Source: Betaproteobacteria bacterium (lineage in GTDB: Bacteria; Pseudomonadota; Gammaproteobacteria; Burkholderiales; Casimicrobiaceae). Taken from it: DNA of 64,000 nucleotides. Numbering within the stretch: the first letter of the stretch is position 1; every line of letters starts with the position of its first letter. The translations under genes and the position numbers were made by a program. The DNA lies in assembly GCA_013298695.1 (NCBI GenBank), contig JAAFIS010000003.1, positions 340,782 to 404,781 of the forward strand, read 5' to 3'. A model generated the notes under the pieces. The model saw nothing but the letters and a program-made list of their open reading frames with translations. It ran no database searches and was not told the origin of the DNA. Positions 18,988 to 28,625 of the stretch are shown in pieces.

Positions 18988-19593
18988 ATGAATCTTCGTC
19001 TCCTCTCGTTCGCGATTTCGTCGCTTGTTATTGCGGCAAGCGCAGTTGCTCAACCTGGCGTTACGCCGGTGATCACGCCTAGCAGACCGCTGACTGAAAT
19101 CAAACCAAACCTGCAGCTTGCGCGCCCGATTCGGCTCCCAGATCTAACGGTCATGAGTATGGAGCCACGCATGCTGAGCGGCGTGCCTTACCTCTACGTT
19201 TGTGTGAAAAACACGGGCACTGCTACGGGGCCGTTTGACGTTGAAGCCATGATGCAACAAGGCACGCCGTCAGGTTCACCGCCTATCTCTTGGGCCGTGT
19301 TGATCGGAAAAATTCGCTACCCTAGCGCGCCCGCCAACGGCGGTTTCGTTTGCAATGATTTCCGCATTCCGGGCAATCAACTACCGAACTGTGTGAAGTA
19401 TTCAGCGCGCGCCGATTCAAGCAATGAAATCGCGGAGAGCAACGAGGCTAACAACGGTGGCGAAAAAGTAGGCACTTGCCTCGGCACGCCGCCTCTACCA
19501 GCAAGTTCACCGAAACTCGGCGACATTTCAAGGCCGCAGTTGCCACGCATCCCTACGCCACCGCGCCCGCCTGAGCCGTTGACTCAACAGTAA
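18988..19593 (+). CDS. Secreted CARDB-like protein
   Basis: The 201-residue protein has a good signal peptide (cleavage near AVAQP, about residue 23). Its one CARDB-like beta domain contains LPDLTVMSMEPRML and LYVCVKNTGTATGPFDVEAMM. The stretch SARADSSNEIAESNEANNGGE matches the terminal 'aDxxnxixEsnExNN' strand that defines CARDB. Four Cys may form disulfides. The last ~35 residues are Pro-rich. The general architecture resembles the product of 7601-8230. CARDB domains are extracellular, cell-adhesion-type modules; no partner can be named. Confidence 0.75.
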   Translation: MNLRLLSFAISSLVIAASAVAQPGVTPVITPSRPLTEIKPNLQLARPIRLPDLTVMSMEPRMLSGVPYLYVCVKNTGTATGPFDVEAMMQQGTPSGSPPISWAVLIGKIRYPSAPANGGFVCNDFRIPGNQLPNCVKYSARADSSNEIAESNEANNGGEKVGTCLGTPPLPASSPKLGDISRPQLPRIPTPPRPPEPLTQQ

Positions 19594-19603
19594 TTGCCGT
19601 TTG

Positions 19604-21394
19604 CTAGCGCTTTCGCGTTTGTTCGCGAAAGTCGCTCGCAGCCAGCTCACGCCTTAACGATGCGTTGGGTGTTTTTGAATTTTCGACTGGAGGCAATCCG
19701 CCAAACGCCTGCGCGGCGGGGAACTCAAACGCGCGCGACGCCAAATGCGAAGCGCGAGCGACGTCACCCGCACGATCGTAGCTGCGTGCCCATTGCGCAA
19801 GCAGCCGCTCATCAATCAAGGAGCGTGTAGGTCGTGCAAATAGCGAGAGCTCTGCGCGATCAGGATCGAGCATGATTAGCGCATAGTCGCCGTAGTGACC
19901 ATACACGGTGTGCGTCTTAGCCCGCTGTGCTGCCTGCAGTGCGAGATCAAGCCGCTCACGTTGGTTGTAAATCGCTGCGACCTGCAAATAGCCGTAAATA
20001 AACCAGCTCGCAATCGCCACACTCGCAGCGCCAGTCAGTCCGGCGATCACCATCTTGGTTCGCGTTGTGCGGATCGACAACGTGGCGCGATCGGTACTTT
20101 CTTCTTCGGTCGACGCGCCGCAAAGCAGCGCGGCTGCAAAAACGGTAGGCAGCAAAAAATGCGCGAACCATAGCGGGTATTCAAACAAACTTTGCACCAG
20201 CACCGCAGCGATGAACGCAACGATCGTCCATTGCCAGAACTTGAGTCCGGTTTTTAACGCCCGCAACAGCGCGATCAGCAAAAAAAACAGCACAGCCGTC
20301 GCTATCGGTGCGCCCAGCTCGACAACGAGTTGAAGAATCAAATTGTGTGCGTGATCAAACACATCGGGTGAGCGCTGAGCGAACGGTGTCAACGTCCACG
20401 CAAAATTAAGTTGACCAAAGCCAACGCCTGTCCACGGCTCGGCTTTAATCAGGCCTAGAACATTTTTCCAAAGCAATACACGTTGCTCCGTCGACGTAAC
20501 GCGCGTGTCGTATTCCCAAAGATAACCGCCAACGAGCAACGCGACGCCCACGAGCGCAACGCAGGCTCCGATGAACCACCAATAGCCGCCGCTGTGCTTC
20601 TTGCGAGCCTGTTGCGTTGCAGCGCCGCGCGTTCGTGCCGCAATTTGACGCGACCACAGTAACCCCGCGATGATGATTGCAACTGCGATCACCAGAGCGA
20701 TCATTCCCGCTCTCGATCCGCTCGCAAAGACGGCCCAGAAAAGTAATGCGCACACGACCCAATTGAGCGAGCGCCAGCCGTCGAGGGCCTCCCAAATCGC
20801 GCAAATGCCCCAGACGCACACTAGCGCGAGCAGGTTAGGCTGCCGCAAATTGCCGAAAACACGATCACCTTGAAGCTGCGCAACAAACAGCTCGTTTCCA
20901 AAACTGGGCGCATTCCACTGCACTAGCGCCACTACGGCGTTGGCAACAGCAGCGATTACGATACCCATCGAAAAGTATCGAAATAGCATGCGGCGTTCAA
21001 GAAAACCAAGTCTTGCCGTTGTGACGCTGAGAACGCACCCCAGAGTCAACACACACAGTGCGGGTAGCGCAACGAACCACGGCGTGACGCCGACCACGGC
21101 ATGGAGGATGATCGCAAGAATGAGGATGAGCAGCGCCACCAGCATTGGCCGAGCCGCGCGAAGTGAGCTATCGGAAAACCAATCGCGAAACGAAGTTGCG
21201 GCGGCCGACGTCACTATAAATACAGCAGCAACGAAACCCCACAACAACGCGCTCAGCCATTGATTAAAGAACGCGGGCTGCGGCGGCTGTTGGTAAGCAA
21301 CCACTAGTGGCAAAGCGGTCGCCAAACCAACGAACCAGCCAACGGCGACGGAAACTCGTGGCTTGCTGATGCTGGTAAGCGAGGGGGTTGCCAT
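19604..21394 (-). CDS. O-antigen ligase/PglL-type O-oligosaccharyltransferase (Wzy_C and Wzy_C_2)
   Basis: The 596-residue inner-membrane protein has about 12 hydrophobic segments. The conserved periplasmic-loop region includes GNLRQPNLLA, GVGFGQLNFAW and DHAHNLILQLVVELG, the Wzy_C loop with its catalytic His. QSLFEYPLWFAHFLLP marks the Wzy_C_2 part found in PglL/TfpW-like enzymes that transfer lipid-linked glycans to pilins or other proteins. The C-terminal ~120 residues are soluble and TPR-like. I start at ATG 21394; the frame reaches a TTG at 21418. No glycan-assembly genes are adjacent. It converges with the CARDB gene (10 bp gap). Confidence 0.82.
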   Translation of the reverse strand: MATPSLTSISKPRVSVAVGWFVGLATALPLVVAYQQPPQPAFFNQWLSALLWGFVAAVFIVTSAAATSFRDWFSDSSLRAARPMLVALLILILAIILHAVVGVTPWFVALPALCVLTLGCVLSVTTARLGFLERRMLFRYFSMGIVIAAVANAVVALVQWNAPSFGNELFVAQLQGDRVFGNLRQPNLLALVCVWGICAIWEALDGWRSLNWVVCALLFWAVFASGSRAGMIALVIAVAIIIAGLLWSRQIAARTRGAATQQARKKHSGGYWWFIGACVALVGVALLVGGYLWEYDTRVTSTEQRVLLWKNVLGLIKAEPWTGVGFGQLNFAWTLTPFAQRSPDVFDHAHNLILQLVVELGAPIATAVLFFLLIALLRALKTGLKFWQWTIVAFIAAVLVQSLFEYPLWFAHFLLPTVFAAALLCGASTEEESTDRATLSIRTTRTKMVIAGLTGAASVAIASWFIYGYLQVAAIYNQRERLDLALQAAQRAKTHTVYGHYGDYALIMLDPDRAELSLFARPTRSLIDERLLAQWARSYDRAGDVARASHLASRAFEFPAAQAFGGLPPVENSKTPNASLRRELAASDFREQTRKR

Positions 21395-21440
21395 GGACTG
21401 TCGCTGGATCAGACTCAATCAATCCTCTGTGGTCGTTAGA

Positions 21441-21524
21441 CGCCTAAAAAGCCAGGCGAAAGACGTAAAAACTCAGCATATCGAAATTACCGCCAAAAGT
21501 ACTTACGCCCATTTATCACTGGCG
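21441..21524. repeat. Paired-palindrome element, copy J (diverged)
   Basis: The palindromes are 21441-21458 (CGCCTAAAAAGCCAGGCG) and 21506-21524 (CGCCCATTTATCACTGGCG), 65 bp apart start to start. It lies in the divergent region between the ligase gene and the IPTL-CTERM gene. Confidence 0.5.
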
Positions 21525-21559
21525 TTTGGCGTGGAGTGCCGTTCGCTCTAGATGTGAGC

Positions 21560-21581
21560 CTTGTCGCAGAGTTGCGACAAG
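21560..21581. promoter_or_regulatory. Perfect hairpin upstream of the IPTL-CTERM gene
   Basis: Nine-base arms CTTGTCGCA and TGCGACAAG surround a GAGT loop. It lies about 120 bp before the start at 21702. It could be an operator, an mRNA structure or a weak terminator; it has no T-run. The surrounding 21395-21701 stretch holds this hairpin and repeat copy J and no gene. Confidence 0.45.
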
Positions 21582-21701
21582 CTTTGTTGTATCCGTACGC
21601 AACAGGTGTTGCCACTGATTCTCGCTCGTTGAGAAATCATGGTTCGCGGCAAAATAGGTATTCAGTAAACCCATACCGCCGCACTTTCCTTCATCACTTT
21701 C

Positions 21702-22670
21702 ATGATTCTAGAGCGACCTTTCGCGCTCGCGACTGCCCAAACGGACAGCTCGCCAGCAGGCTTCTGCACTCGTATTTTCACGGGTCTGCTGGCGCTTGGC
21801 TTCGGCGCAATTGTTGCTGCCGCACCGATCGGCTATTCGGTTCGCAGTGATGGTGATGACAACCTGTATCGAATCGATCTCGCAACTGGTGAAGCGAGTG
21901 TGATCGGGCCGTCGGGTTTTACCAAGATCGAAGGCATGGCGATGAGCCCTGCCGGTGAGGTGTTTGCGGTTGATCCGCAAACTGCGTCGCCGCGACTACT
22001 GAAATGCTCGACGACGCCGAGCAGCTCTGCCGTTTGCGCTGCAACAGGCACTGTCGCCTTGGGTGTTGCCGCCGTCGCGTCACCGGTTGGTCTCGCGTTT
22101 TTGCCTAACGGCGAACTCTACATGGCGATGAGTGCAACAATTTTTTCGCTCAACACAACAACCGGCGCCGCAACGCCACGCGGCCCTGCCGGATCGGTTG
22201 CAATCGCCGGGCTTGCCGGACGGTCGCCGTCTGCTAACTGCAGCTCGGGTTTGTTCGCGCTCGGTGCCAATGTTTCGCCCGCGCAGCTCTACTGCGTCAA
22301 CACAACCTCTGGCGCACTAACTGCACTCGGCCCAGTGACGCCGTCAACACTCGACGCGGGATTTGACGCTGATACCGTTACCGGACTGTTATGGGAGATT
22401 ACCAATGCGAACCCATCTCAGGTGTTTTCGATTAATGCGGAAACGCGTGCCACTTCTACGCCTGTAAATGTGACGCTGAACGGTCTCGCCATTGGCGGAT
22501 TTGAAGGCCTCGCCGTCGCGCCGAGTCCAACTGTGGTGCGTGGTTTCGGCGAACCGATCCCGACACTCAGCACTTGGTGGACACTGCTAGCTGGTCTGTT
22601 GCTTGCGATGGCAAGCGCAATGCATTTTTCGAAACTCGAAGCTGCATCGGCACGTCGCCTACGAAAATAG
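21702..22670 (+). CDS. Surface protein with IPTL-CTERM sorting signal
   Basis: The 322-residue protein has a hydrophobic N-terminal segment at about 24-42 (signal peptide or anchor). A beta-propeller-like body follows, with repeats such as [20 protein letters not shown] and [16 protein letters not shown]. The C-terminus reads IPTLSTW, then a hydrophobic span, then a basic tail (SARRLRK). This tripartite end is the IPTL-CTERM sorting signal, recognised in some proteobacteria by an exosortase-like enzyme (XrtH type). No exosortase gene is in the window. It converges with and overlaps trpC by 12 bp. A function in surface display or adhesion is inferred. Confidence 0.8.
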   Translation: MILERPFALATAQTDSSPAGFCTRIFTGLLALGFGAIVAAAPIGYSVRSDGDDNLYRIDLATGEASVIGPSGFTKIEGMAMSPAGEVFAVDPQTASPRLLKCSTTPSSSAVCAATGTVALGVAAVASPVGLAFLPNGELYMAMSATIFSLNTTTGAATPRGPAGSVAIAGLAGRSPSANCSSGLFALGANVSPAQLYCVNTTSGALTALGPVTPSTLDAGFDADTVTGLLWEITNANPSQVFSINAETRATSTPVNVTLNGLAIGGFEGLAVAPSPTVVRGFGEPIPTLSTWWTLLAGLLLAMASAMHFSKLEAASARRLRK

Positions 22671-23450
22671 TGTCGCGAGTGCGATGCCTGGATCGGGCGC
22701 ACGCATGAACGCTTCGCCTACGAGGAACCCGTGAACCTGATGTTCTCGCATCTGCGCCACATCTTCGCGCGTCAAAATTCCGCTCTCCGTAATAACTGTT
22801 TTGTCACTCGGAATCTGAGCGAGTAAATCAATCGTGGTTTGTAGCGACACATTAAACGTGCGCAAATCGCGATTGTTGATGCCGATTAGTGGCGTTGCCA
22901 AAGTCAGTGCGGCTTCAAGCTCCTCAGCGTCGTGGGATTCCACGAGTACATCCATGTTGAGCTCATGTGCAAGCGCTTCGAGCGCGAGCATCTGATTCCA
23001 CTCAAGCGCGCCGACGATCAGCAAAATGCAATCGGCACCCATCGCTCGTGCCTCATAGACTTGATAAGGATCTACGATGAAGTCCTTGCGAACGATTGGC
23101 AAATCGCAGGCAGCGCGAGCTTGCTTTAGATATTCGGGCGAGCCGTGGAAATACGAAACATCAGTGAGCACTGAGAGACAGGCAGCGCCGCCCGCTTGGT
23201 AACTCCTTGCGATTTCTGCAGGAACGAAATGCTCACGCAACACACCTTTACTAGGGCTCGCTTTCTTGATCTCAGCGATCACCGCTGATTTCTTTTCGCC
23301 AAGCTTCGTCCAAATCGCTCCCGCAAAATCGCGTACATCGTCGCGCGCGGCTTCAGCTTCTGCGCGAACAGCGGAAAGTGGTTTCGCACGCATCGCCGCC
23401 GCGATTTCATCGTGTTTAGTTGCGATAATTTTGTTGAGGATGTCGGACAT
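22659..23450 (-). CDS. trpC: Indole-3-glycerol phosphate synthase
   Basis: This enzyme catalyses ring closure of CdRP to indole-3-glycerol phosphate in tryptophan biosynthesis. The 263-residue TIM barrel shows the catalytic Lys in [13 protein letters not shown] (about 60-72). [46 protein letters not shown] and [10 protein letters not shown] are also present. I start at ATG 23450; the frame reaches TTG 23456. It is the last gene of the leftward trp operon, 14 bp after trpD. Its 3' end overlaps the convergent IPTL-CTERM gene. Confidence 0.97.
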   Translation of the reverse strand: MSDILNKIIATKHDEIAAAMRAKPLSAVRAEAEAARDDVRDFAGAIWTKLGEKKSAVIAEIKKASPSKGVLREHFVPAEIARSYQAGGAACLSVLTDVSYFHGSPEYLKQARAACDLPIVRKDFIVDPYQVYEARAMGADCILLIVGALEWNQMLALEALAHELNMDVLVESHDAEELEAALTLATPLIGINNRDLRTFNVSLQTTIDLLAQIPSDKTVITESGILTREDVAQMREHQVHGFLVGEAFMRAPDPGIALATLFS

Positions 23451-23464
23451 AGCCAATTCAAAAC

Positions 23465-24496
23465 CTATTTGAATTGCTGCGTAAACGCAGCAAACTCGTC
23501 AACTTTTTTACGCGCAGCCCCCGACTCAATAGTCTTCCTCGCGAGATTGATGCCGTCGCGCAACGTTGGTGAAACGTTTGCAGCGTAGAGCGCACCGCCT
23601 GCATTGAGCAACACGACATTGAGCGCGGGAGAATGCTTGCCTTCAAGCGCGTTCAACATCATCGCCTTTGATTCTTCGGGCGTTTCAACGCGCAGATTGC
23701 GAGTTGCGCTCATAGTGAAACCGAAGTCTTCGGGATGAATCTCGTATTCAGTGATCTTTCCATCTTTCAGCTCGCCGACCAACGTGCCCGCGCCGAGCGA
23801 AATCTCATCGAGCGAATCGCGCCCGTGAACAACGAGCACATGTTGCGCGCCTAAGCGCTGCATCACCCGCACTTGAATGCCCACGAGATCAGCATGAAAC
23901 ACGCCCATCATGGTATTCGGCGCACTTGCGGGGTTGGTGAGTGGCCCAAGAATGTTGAAGATCGTTTTCACACCCAACTCACGACGCACAGGCGCAACCG
24001 CTTTCATTGCCGCATGATGATTCGGGGCGAACATGAAGCCAATACCTGTTGCGCGGATACTCGATGCAATCTGCTCTGGGGTGAGCATGATGTTCACACC
24101 AAGCGTTTCGAGCACGTCCGCTGCACCGCTGCGCGATGACACGCCACGATTTCCATGCTTCGCAACTTTCGCGCCAGCGGCGGCTGCAACAAACATTGAC
24201 GCGGTGGAGATATTGAACGTATGCGACATATCACCGCCAGTGCCCACGATATCCACCAGATTTGGCTCGTTATCAATCGGCACTTTGGTGGAGAGCTCGC
24301 GCATCACTTGCGCAGCCGCGGCAACTTCACCAATCGTTTCTTTCTTAACGCGCAGTCCCATCAAAAAAGCCGCCGCCTGAGCAGGTGTGAATTCACCCTT
24401 CATGAGTTGATGCATAAGCGACAGCATCTCGTCATGAAAAATTTCGCGATGCTCGACGGAGCGTTGAATCGCTTCTTGAATTGAAATCGGTGGCAT
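23465..24496 (-). CDS. trpD: Anthranilate phosphoribosyltransferase
   Basis: This enzyme transfers phosphoribose from PRPP to anthranilate. The 343-residue protein has the PRPP-binding [20 protein letters not shown] (about 82-101), [18 protein letters not shown] and [12 protein letters not shown]. The length fits monofunctional TrpD (about 340). It is 52 bp downstream of trpG, so trpG and trpD are separate proteins here, unlike the enterobacterial fusion. It starts at ATG 24496. Confidence 0.97.
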   Translation of the reverse strand: MPPISIQEAIQRSVEHREIFHDEMLSLMHQLMKGEFTPAQAAAFLMGLRVKKETIGEVAAAAQVMRELSTKVPIDNEPNLVDIVGTGGDMSHTFNISTASMFVAAAAGAKVAKHGNRGVSSRSGAADVLETLGVNIMLTPEQIASSIRATGIGFMFAPNHHAAMKAVAPVRRELGVKTIFNILGPLTNPASAPNTMMGVFHADLVGIQVRVMQRLGAQHVLVVHGRDSLDEISLGAGTLVGELKDGKITEYEIHPEDFGFTMSATRNLRVETPEESKAMMLNALEGKHSPALNVVLLNAGGALYAANVSPTLRDGINLARKTIESGAARKKVDEFAAFTQQFK

Positions 24497-24548
24497 TTGA
24501 GTTACCTGCGGTATTGGACGAATGACAAGTGATGAATGACGACCGAAG

Positions 24549-25112
24549 TCATAAGCTCACGAAGTTCTTGAGTAGATTATGGCCGTGTTCGGTCAAAATC
24601 GACTCAGGATGAAATTGCACACCCCAGACGGGTAGTGTTTTGTGGCGAACCCCCATGATTTCGCCATCGTCACTTTCGGCAGTGATGGAGAGCTCTTTCG
24701 GAAGCGTTGCGCGCTCGATAACGAGTGAGTGATAGCGAATCACTGTGTAGGGCGTGGGAATGTTCGCAAAGCAATCTTGACGATTGTGTGACAAGGTGGA
24801 TGTTTTTCCATGCATCACGCGCTTCGCGCGAACGATGTTTCCACCAAACGCAGCACCAATTGATTGATGCCCGAGGCAGACACCAAGGATTGGAATTTTT
24901 CCAGCAAACTCGCGAATGAGCGACACTGAAATACCTGCTTCATTCGGCGTGCACGGCCCCGGTGAAACGACGATTCGTTCGGGCTTTTTTGCGGCAACAC
25001 CAGCGAGGTCAATCGCATCGTTACGAATGACTTCTACATCTTGCCCTAGCTCGCCCAGATACTGCGCGAGGTTGTAAGTGAAGCTGTCGTAGTTGTCGAT
25101 GAGCAGAATCAT
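24549..25112 (-). CDS. trpG: Anthranilate synthase component II (glutamine amidotransferase)
   Basis: The 187-residue class I glutamine amidotransferase supplies ammonia to TrpE. It may double as PabA for folate synthesis, as many proteobacterial TrpG proteins do. Motifs seen are [28 protein letters not shown], the nucleophile Cys in [10 protein letters not shown] (about 76-85) and the His-Glu pair in [13 protein letters not shown]. Its ATG overlaps the stop of the ltaE-like gene (25109-25112), indicating translational coupling with a gene that is not part of the tryptophan pathway. Confidence 0.96.
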   Translation of the reverse strand: MILLIDNYDSFTYNLAQYLGELGQDVEVIRNDAIDLAGVAAKKPERIVVSPGPCTPNEAGISVSLIREFAGKIPILGVCLGHQSIGAAFGGNIVRAKRVMHGKTSTLSHNRQDCFANIPTPYTVIRYHSLVIERATLPKELSITAESDDGEIMGVRHKTLPVWGVQFHPESILTEHGHNLLKNFVSL

Positions 25113-26140
25113 TTCGCTGCTCCTTTGAAATAGTCGCTAACTGCCATAACAAAACGATTGACATCACCGTGCGTGATATCCAGATGCGTAACAAGTCGCG
25201 CTGCGTAAACCCCTTGCATCAAGATACCGCGTTGCGCGAGAAATGTTTCCAGCGGTTTCGCATGCGCTTCGGGCAGTTTGAGGAACACCATATTCGTCGC
25301 TTGTCCGACCACTTCAATCTCAGAAATTTTTCGCAAACCTTGTGCGAGCAGCTGTGCGTTGGCGTGATCTTCGGCAAGACGACTCACATGGTGATCGAGC
25401 GCATAGATTGACGCTGCTGCAAGGTAGCCTGATTGCCGCATGCCGCCACCGAGCATTTTTCTCCAGCGATACGCTTTGTCGATCAACTCGCGAGTGCCCA
25501 CGAGCACCGCGCCCACGGGTGTACCTAAACCTTTCGAAGTGCAAATCGAAACAGTGTCAAACGGCTTACAAATATCTGCGATTGACACGTTTGATGCGAC
25601 TGCTGCGTTAAACGCGCGCGCGCCGTCAAGATGTGTCGACAAACCTTTTGACCGCGCAAAGTTGGTGGCTTCGGTAACGTATGCCGCGGGCAACACGCGA
25701 CCGCCCCACGTGTTTTCTAGCGCGAGCAACCTCGTTCGCGCGAAGTGCGCACCGAGTCCGGGTCCGTGAGGTTTAATTGCAGCGGCGATTTTTGCGAGTG
25801 GCAAACTGCCATCGGCTTCATTCTCAATTGGCTGTGGCTGAATGCTCCCGAGCACGGCCGCGCCGCCGCCTTCCCAACGATAAGTGTGCGCCATTTGCCC
25901 GACGATGTATTCATCACCGCGCTCACAATGCGCCATGAGGGCGGCGAGGTTGCTTTGTGTGCCAGAGGGGAAAAAGAGCGCTGCTTCTTTACCAGTGCGC
26001 TCTGCCGCCATCGCTTGTAGTCGATTGACGGTCGGGTCGTCGCCCCACACGTCGTCGCCGACCTCCGCTGCGGCCATCGCCGCTTGCATCGCGGGTGTTG
26101 GTCGAGTGACGGTGTCGCTGCGCAAATCAATTACTTTCAT
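25109..26140 (-). CDS. ltaE: Low-specificity L-threonine aldolase (PLP enzyme)
   Basis: This enzyme cleaves threonine or allo-threonine to glycine and acetaldehyde. The 343-residue fold-type I PLP enzyme starts [18 protein letters not shown], with [17 protein letters not shown], then [12 protein letters not shown], then [11 protein letters not shown]. The PLP Lys is in [18 protein letters not shown]. The length fits the family. It sits between trpE and trpG with 4-bp ATGA overlaps on both sides (26137-26140 and 25109-25112), so it is translated as part of the tryptophan operon. Serine or glycine supply for tryptophan synthase is one possible reason; recruitment by chance is another. Confidence 0.93.
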   Translation of the reverse strand: MKVIDLRSDTVTRPTPAMQAAMAAAEVGDDVWGDDPTVNRLQAMAAERTGKEAALFFPSGTQSNLAALMAHCERGDEYIVGQMAHTYRWEGGGAAVLGSIQPQPIENEADGSLPLAKIAAAIKPHGPGLGAHFARTRLLALENTWGGRVLPAAYVTEATNFARSKGLSTHLDGARAFNAAVASNVSIADICKPFDTVSICTSKGLGTPVGAVLVGTRELIDKAYRWRKMLGGGMRQSGYLAAASIYALDHHVSRLAEDHANAQLLAQGLRKISEIEVVGQATNMVFLKLPEAHAKPLETFLAQRGILMQGVYAARLVTHLDITHGDVNRFVMAVSDYFKGAAK

Positions 26141-27621
26141 TGCGTGCCTCCGTCCAATCCCTGCTGCACCATCTCAGCCGCGCGCAACACCGAACGCGTT
26201 TTCTGCAACGTCTCTTCCCATTCTTTAGTAGGCACTGAATCATGCACGATACCTGCGCCTGCTTGGGCATAGAGCTTGCCGTCTTTGATGACCGCGGTGC
26301 GTATCGCGATGCACATATCCATGTCGCCCTGATAACTCATATAGCCCACTGCGCCGCCGTAAATATTTCGCTTCACCGGCTCGACTTCGTGAATGATTTC
26401 TAGAGCACGAATTTTTGGCGCGCCAGAGAGTGTGCCTGCGGGAAACGTAGCTCGAAGCACATCGATATTGTTCGTGCCCGGTTTCAGCGTGCCTTCGACG
26501 TTACTCACGATATGCATCACATGCGAGTAACGCTCAACAATCATTTTGTCTTTCACGATCACGCTGCCCGTTTTTGCGATGCGCCCTACATCATTTCGAC
26601 CGAGATCAATGAGCATCACATGCTCGGCGACTTCTTTTTCGTCCGCAAGTAATTCTTCTGCAAGCGCATCATCTTCCTCGCGCGTTGCACCACGCTTTCG
26701 AGTGCCCGCAATTGGGCGCACGGTGACCGTTTCACCTTCTTTGCGCACCAGAATTTCAGGCGAAGCACCAACCACATGAAAGTCGCCGAAGTTATAAAAG
26801 AACATGTACGGCGACGGGTTTAACGTGCGCAGAGCGCGATAGAGCGATATGGGCGGCTCCGGGAAATCCATCGACATCCGCTGCGATGGCACGACCTGCA
26901 TGCAATCGCCTGCGGCGATGTAGTCCTTGCACACATGCACCGCTGCTTCGTACGCCGCCTGCCCCATCTGCGATTGTGCGTTGATCATTGTTGTCGCCGG
27001 TTGCAGCGGCAATTTCGCAGGCTCACGCAGCCGCGCTCGCAATTCTGAAAGGCGCTGATTCGCGCGCATGAACGCATCGGGCTTCGCAGGATCCGCATAC
27101 ACGATCAGCGAAATCTTTCCAGACAGATTGTCGATCACCGCTAGCTCTTCAGTGAGTAGCAGCAAAATGTCGGGCACGCCAAGTTGATCGGGCTTTGCGT
27201 GTTCTTTGTAGCGCTTCGCTAGGCGCGGCTCAATGTAGCCCGCCGTCTCAAATCCAAAGTAACCGGTAAGCCCGCCCGCAAAACGCGGCAATCCTGGCAC
27301 GGTCGCCACTTTGAATTGCGCTTGATACGCGGCGATGTAATCGAGCGGATCAGCAACGTTTTGTTTGGTCGGGCCGTATTCGGTGATGTGGGTGATTTCA
27401 TTGCCGCGCACCTCGATGCGTGAGCGCGTGCGCAAACCAATAAAACTGTATCGCCCGAATCGCTCGCCGCCAACGACGGACTCCAGCAGAAACGTGTAGC
27501 GATCATTCGCGAGTTTCAAGTAAATCGAGAGCGGTGTATCGAGGTCGGCGAGCGTGTGTTCAACGAGCGGAATGCGCGTGAAGCCTTGCTGGGCGAGCTT
27601 TAGGAATTCTTGTTCAGTCAT
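26137..27621 (-). CDS. trpE: Anthranilate synthase component I
   Basis: TrpE converts chorismate and ammonia to anthranilate. The 494-residue protein has the feedback-inhibition region motif [18 protein letters not shown] (about 45-62). The chorismate-binding core has [48 protein letters not shown] and [28 protein letters not shown] closes the site. It starts at ATG 27621. Upstream lies a Trp-rich leader ORF (27737-27793) with potential attenuator structures, then gph. Confidence 0.97.
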   Translation of the reverse strand: MTEQEFLKLAQQGFTRIPLVEHTLADLDTPLSIYLKLANDRYTFLLESVVGGERFGRYSFIGLRTRSRIEVRGNEITHITEYGPTKQNVADPLDYIAAYQAQFKVATVPGLPRFAGGLTGYFGFETAGYIEPRLAKRYKEHAKPDQLGVPDILLLLTEELAVIDNLSGKISLIVYADPAKPDAFMRANQRLSELRARLREPAKLPLQPATTMINAQSQMGQAAYEAAVHVCKDYIAAGDCMQVVPSQRMSMDFPEPPISLYRALRTLNPSPYMFFYNFGDFHVVGASPEILVRKEGETVTVRPIAGTRKRGATREEDDALAEELLADEKEVAEHVMLIDLGRNDVGRIAKTGSVIVKDKMIVERYSHVMHIVSNVEGTLKPGTNNIDVLRATFPAGTLSGAPKIRALEIIHEVEPVKRNIYGGAVGYMSYQGDMDMCIAIRTAVIKDGKLYAQAGAGIVHDSVPTKEWEETLQKTRSVLRAAEMVQQGLDGGTQ

Positions 27622-27736
27622 ACATGTTCAAGGTACGGTGAGCGGCGATCGGCGATCGCCGTAGCTCAGGGGTTTGAAGAAACTCGTTTCGGTGTCTGTG
27701 GCACGCGTTTGTGGCACGCGGCAGGCGCAAATAGAT
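27622..27736 (-). promoter_or_regulatory. Probable trp attenuator region
   Basis: On the minus strand this leader between trpL and trpE carries two CGCGTGCCAC direct repeats (+ strand 27698-27707 and 27711-27720). Their GCCAC cores can pair with the two GGTGGC blocks that contain the Trp codons of trpL. Next comes a tight GAAAC/GTTTC hairpin, then a G/C-rich self-complementary block of GGCGATCGCC words (around 27641-27661). There is no U-run, so the final stop may act on translation of trpE or through Rho rather than as an intrinsic terminator. The folding scheme is inferred by eye. Confidence 0.6.
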
Positions 27737-27793
27737 CTAGATGGCTTGACGCCACCAACCTTTTTGCCACCAAGAACCGTTGAGTTTGAACAT
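27737..27793 (-). CDS. trpL: Tryptophan operon leader peptide TrpL
   Basis: A short ORF on the minus strand from ATG 27793 to TAG 27737 encodes 18 residues, MFKLNGSWWQKGWWRQAI. Four of the 18 residues are Trp, in two adjacent UGG pairs. This is the hallmark of a ribosome-mediated trp attenuator: scarce charged tRNA-Trp stalls the ribosome on the UGG codons and changes the downstream RNA fold. It lies 30 bp after gph and 115 bp before trpE, exactly where a leader is expected. No strong Shine-Dalgarno is visible. Confidence 0.85.
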   Translation of the reverse strand: MFKLNGSWWQKGWWRQAI

Positions 27794-27822
27794 GAAGTCT
27801 TTTGTGTTTCGCGAGAGCGCTG

Positions 27823-28497
27823 CTATGTGAGCAACGGCGGAATATCGGTAAATGTACTCACAATCGCGTTAGGACGCAAATCAGTAAGCGCCTCGCCCTC
27901 GCTATATCCGTAGTCCAGTAACACCACCGGCGAGCCCGCCGCTTGTGCGCTGCGGCTGTCGTTGCCGGAGTCGCCGAGCATCAACATTTCTTTGGGGTGC
28001 ACGCCATGTTTCCCCGCTGACCAATAAATCATCGCCGGGTGCGGTTTATTGTGCTCAAGCGTTTCACCACAGACGACGTGATGAAAATACTTCGCGAGAC
28101 CAAAATGTTCGAGCAATGTGTGGGTATAGCTCGTCCATTTGTTGGTCACCACTGACATCGTGAAACCGCGCGCCTTGAACGCCTCAAGCCCGTCGATCAC
28201 GCCGGGATAAAGGGTTGTTTCATCGGCGATGTGCTCAGCGTAATGGCGACGATAGCGCGCCATCGCGTCGGCCTTTTCTTGATCCGTCGGTTCACGCCCC
28301 AACACAACGCGTAGCGATTTACGCATGTGTTCACCAAGTCCGCCGCCGACAAAACTTTTTACCAAGTGAAGATCGAGCGTGTGATGCCCGAGTTCTGCAA
28401 GCACGCGATTGACCGCGCCGGCAAGATCGGGAATGGTGTCGAGCAGCGTGCCGTCAAGATCAATTGCCACTGCGCGGATATTGGAAATGTGAGTCAT
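27823..28497 (-). CDS. gph: Phosphoglycolate phosphatase
   Basis: This HAD-superfamily phosphatase removes 2-phosphoglycolate formed by DNA repair or oxygenase reactions. In the 224-residue protein, motif I is AIDLDGTLLDTIPDL (about 12-26), motif II is SVVTNKW, motif III is KPHPAMIYW and motif IV is MLGDSGNDSRSAQAAG. The rpe-gph-trpE order is conserved in many betaproteobacteria and supports Gph over other HAD phosphatases. It starts at ATG 28497. Confidence 0.93.
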   Translation of the reverse strand: MTHISNIRAVAIDLDGTLLDTIPDLAGAVNRVLAELGHHTLDLHLVKSFVGGGLGEHMRKSLRVVLGREPTDQEKADAMARYRRHYAEHIADETTLYPGVIDGLEAFKARGFTMSVVTNKWTSYTHTLLEHFGLAKYFHHVVCGETLEHNKPHPAMIYWSAGKHGVHPKEMLMLGDSGNDSRSAQAAGSPVVLLDYGYSEGEALTDLRPNAIVSTFTDIPPLLT

Positions 28498-28519
28498 TAA
28501 ATTTAACTTCGTGCCTATT

Positions 28520-28604
28520 CCCCCGTTCCGTTTGGGCGACCGGCGTTATTATCTTAATTATCGAATACTAGAATATATTACGTAGCAGCCCAATTAAATT
28601 GGGC
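28520..28604. repeat. Paired-palindrome element, copy C
   Basis: The first palindrome, 28520-28537, is degenerate (CCCC...TGGG). The second, 28588-28604 (GCCCAATTAAATTGGGC), is perfect. They are 68 bp apart. It lies between rpe and gph inside a leftward transcription unit. Confidence 0.8.
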
Positions 28605-28625
28605 GTGAACATATAAAGCGGAATG

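Noticed and set aside
27655..27680. GTAGCTCAGGGGT, which looks like a tRNA D-arm
   Set aside because: No matching acceptor, anticodon or T-arm can be laid out around it, and it lies in the trp leader on the opposite strand.
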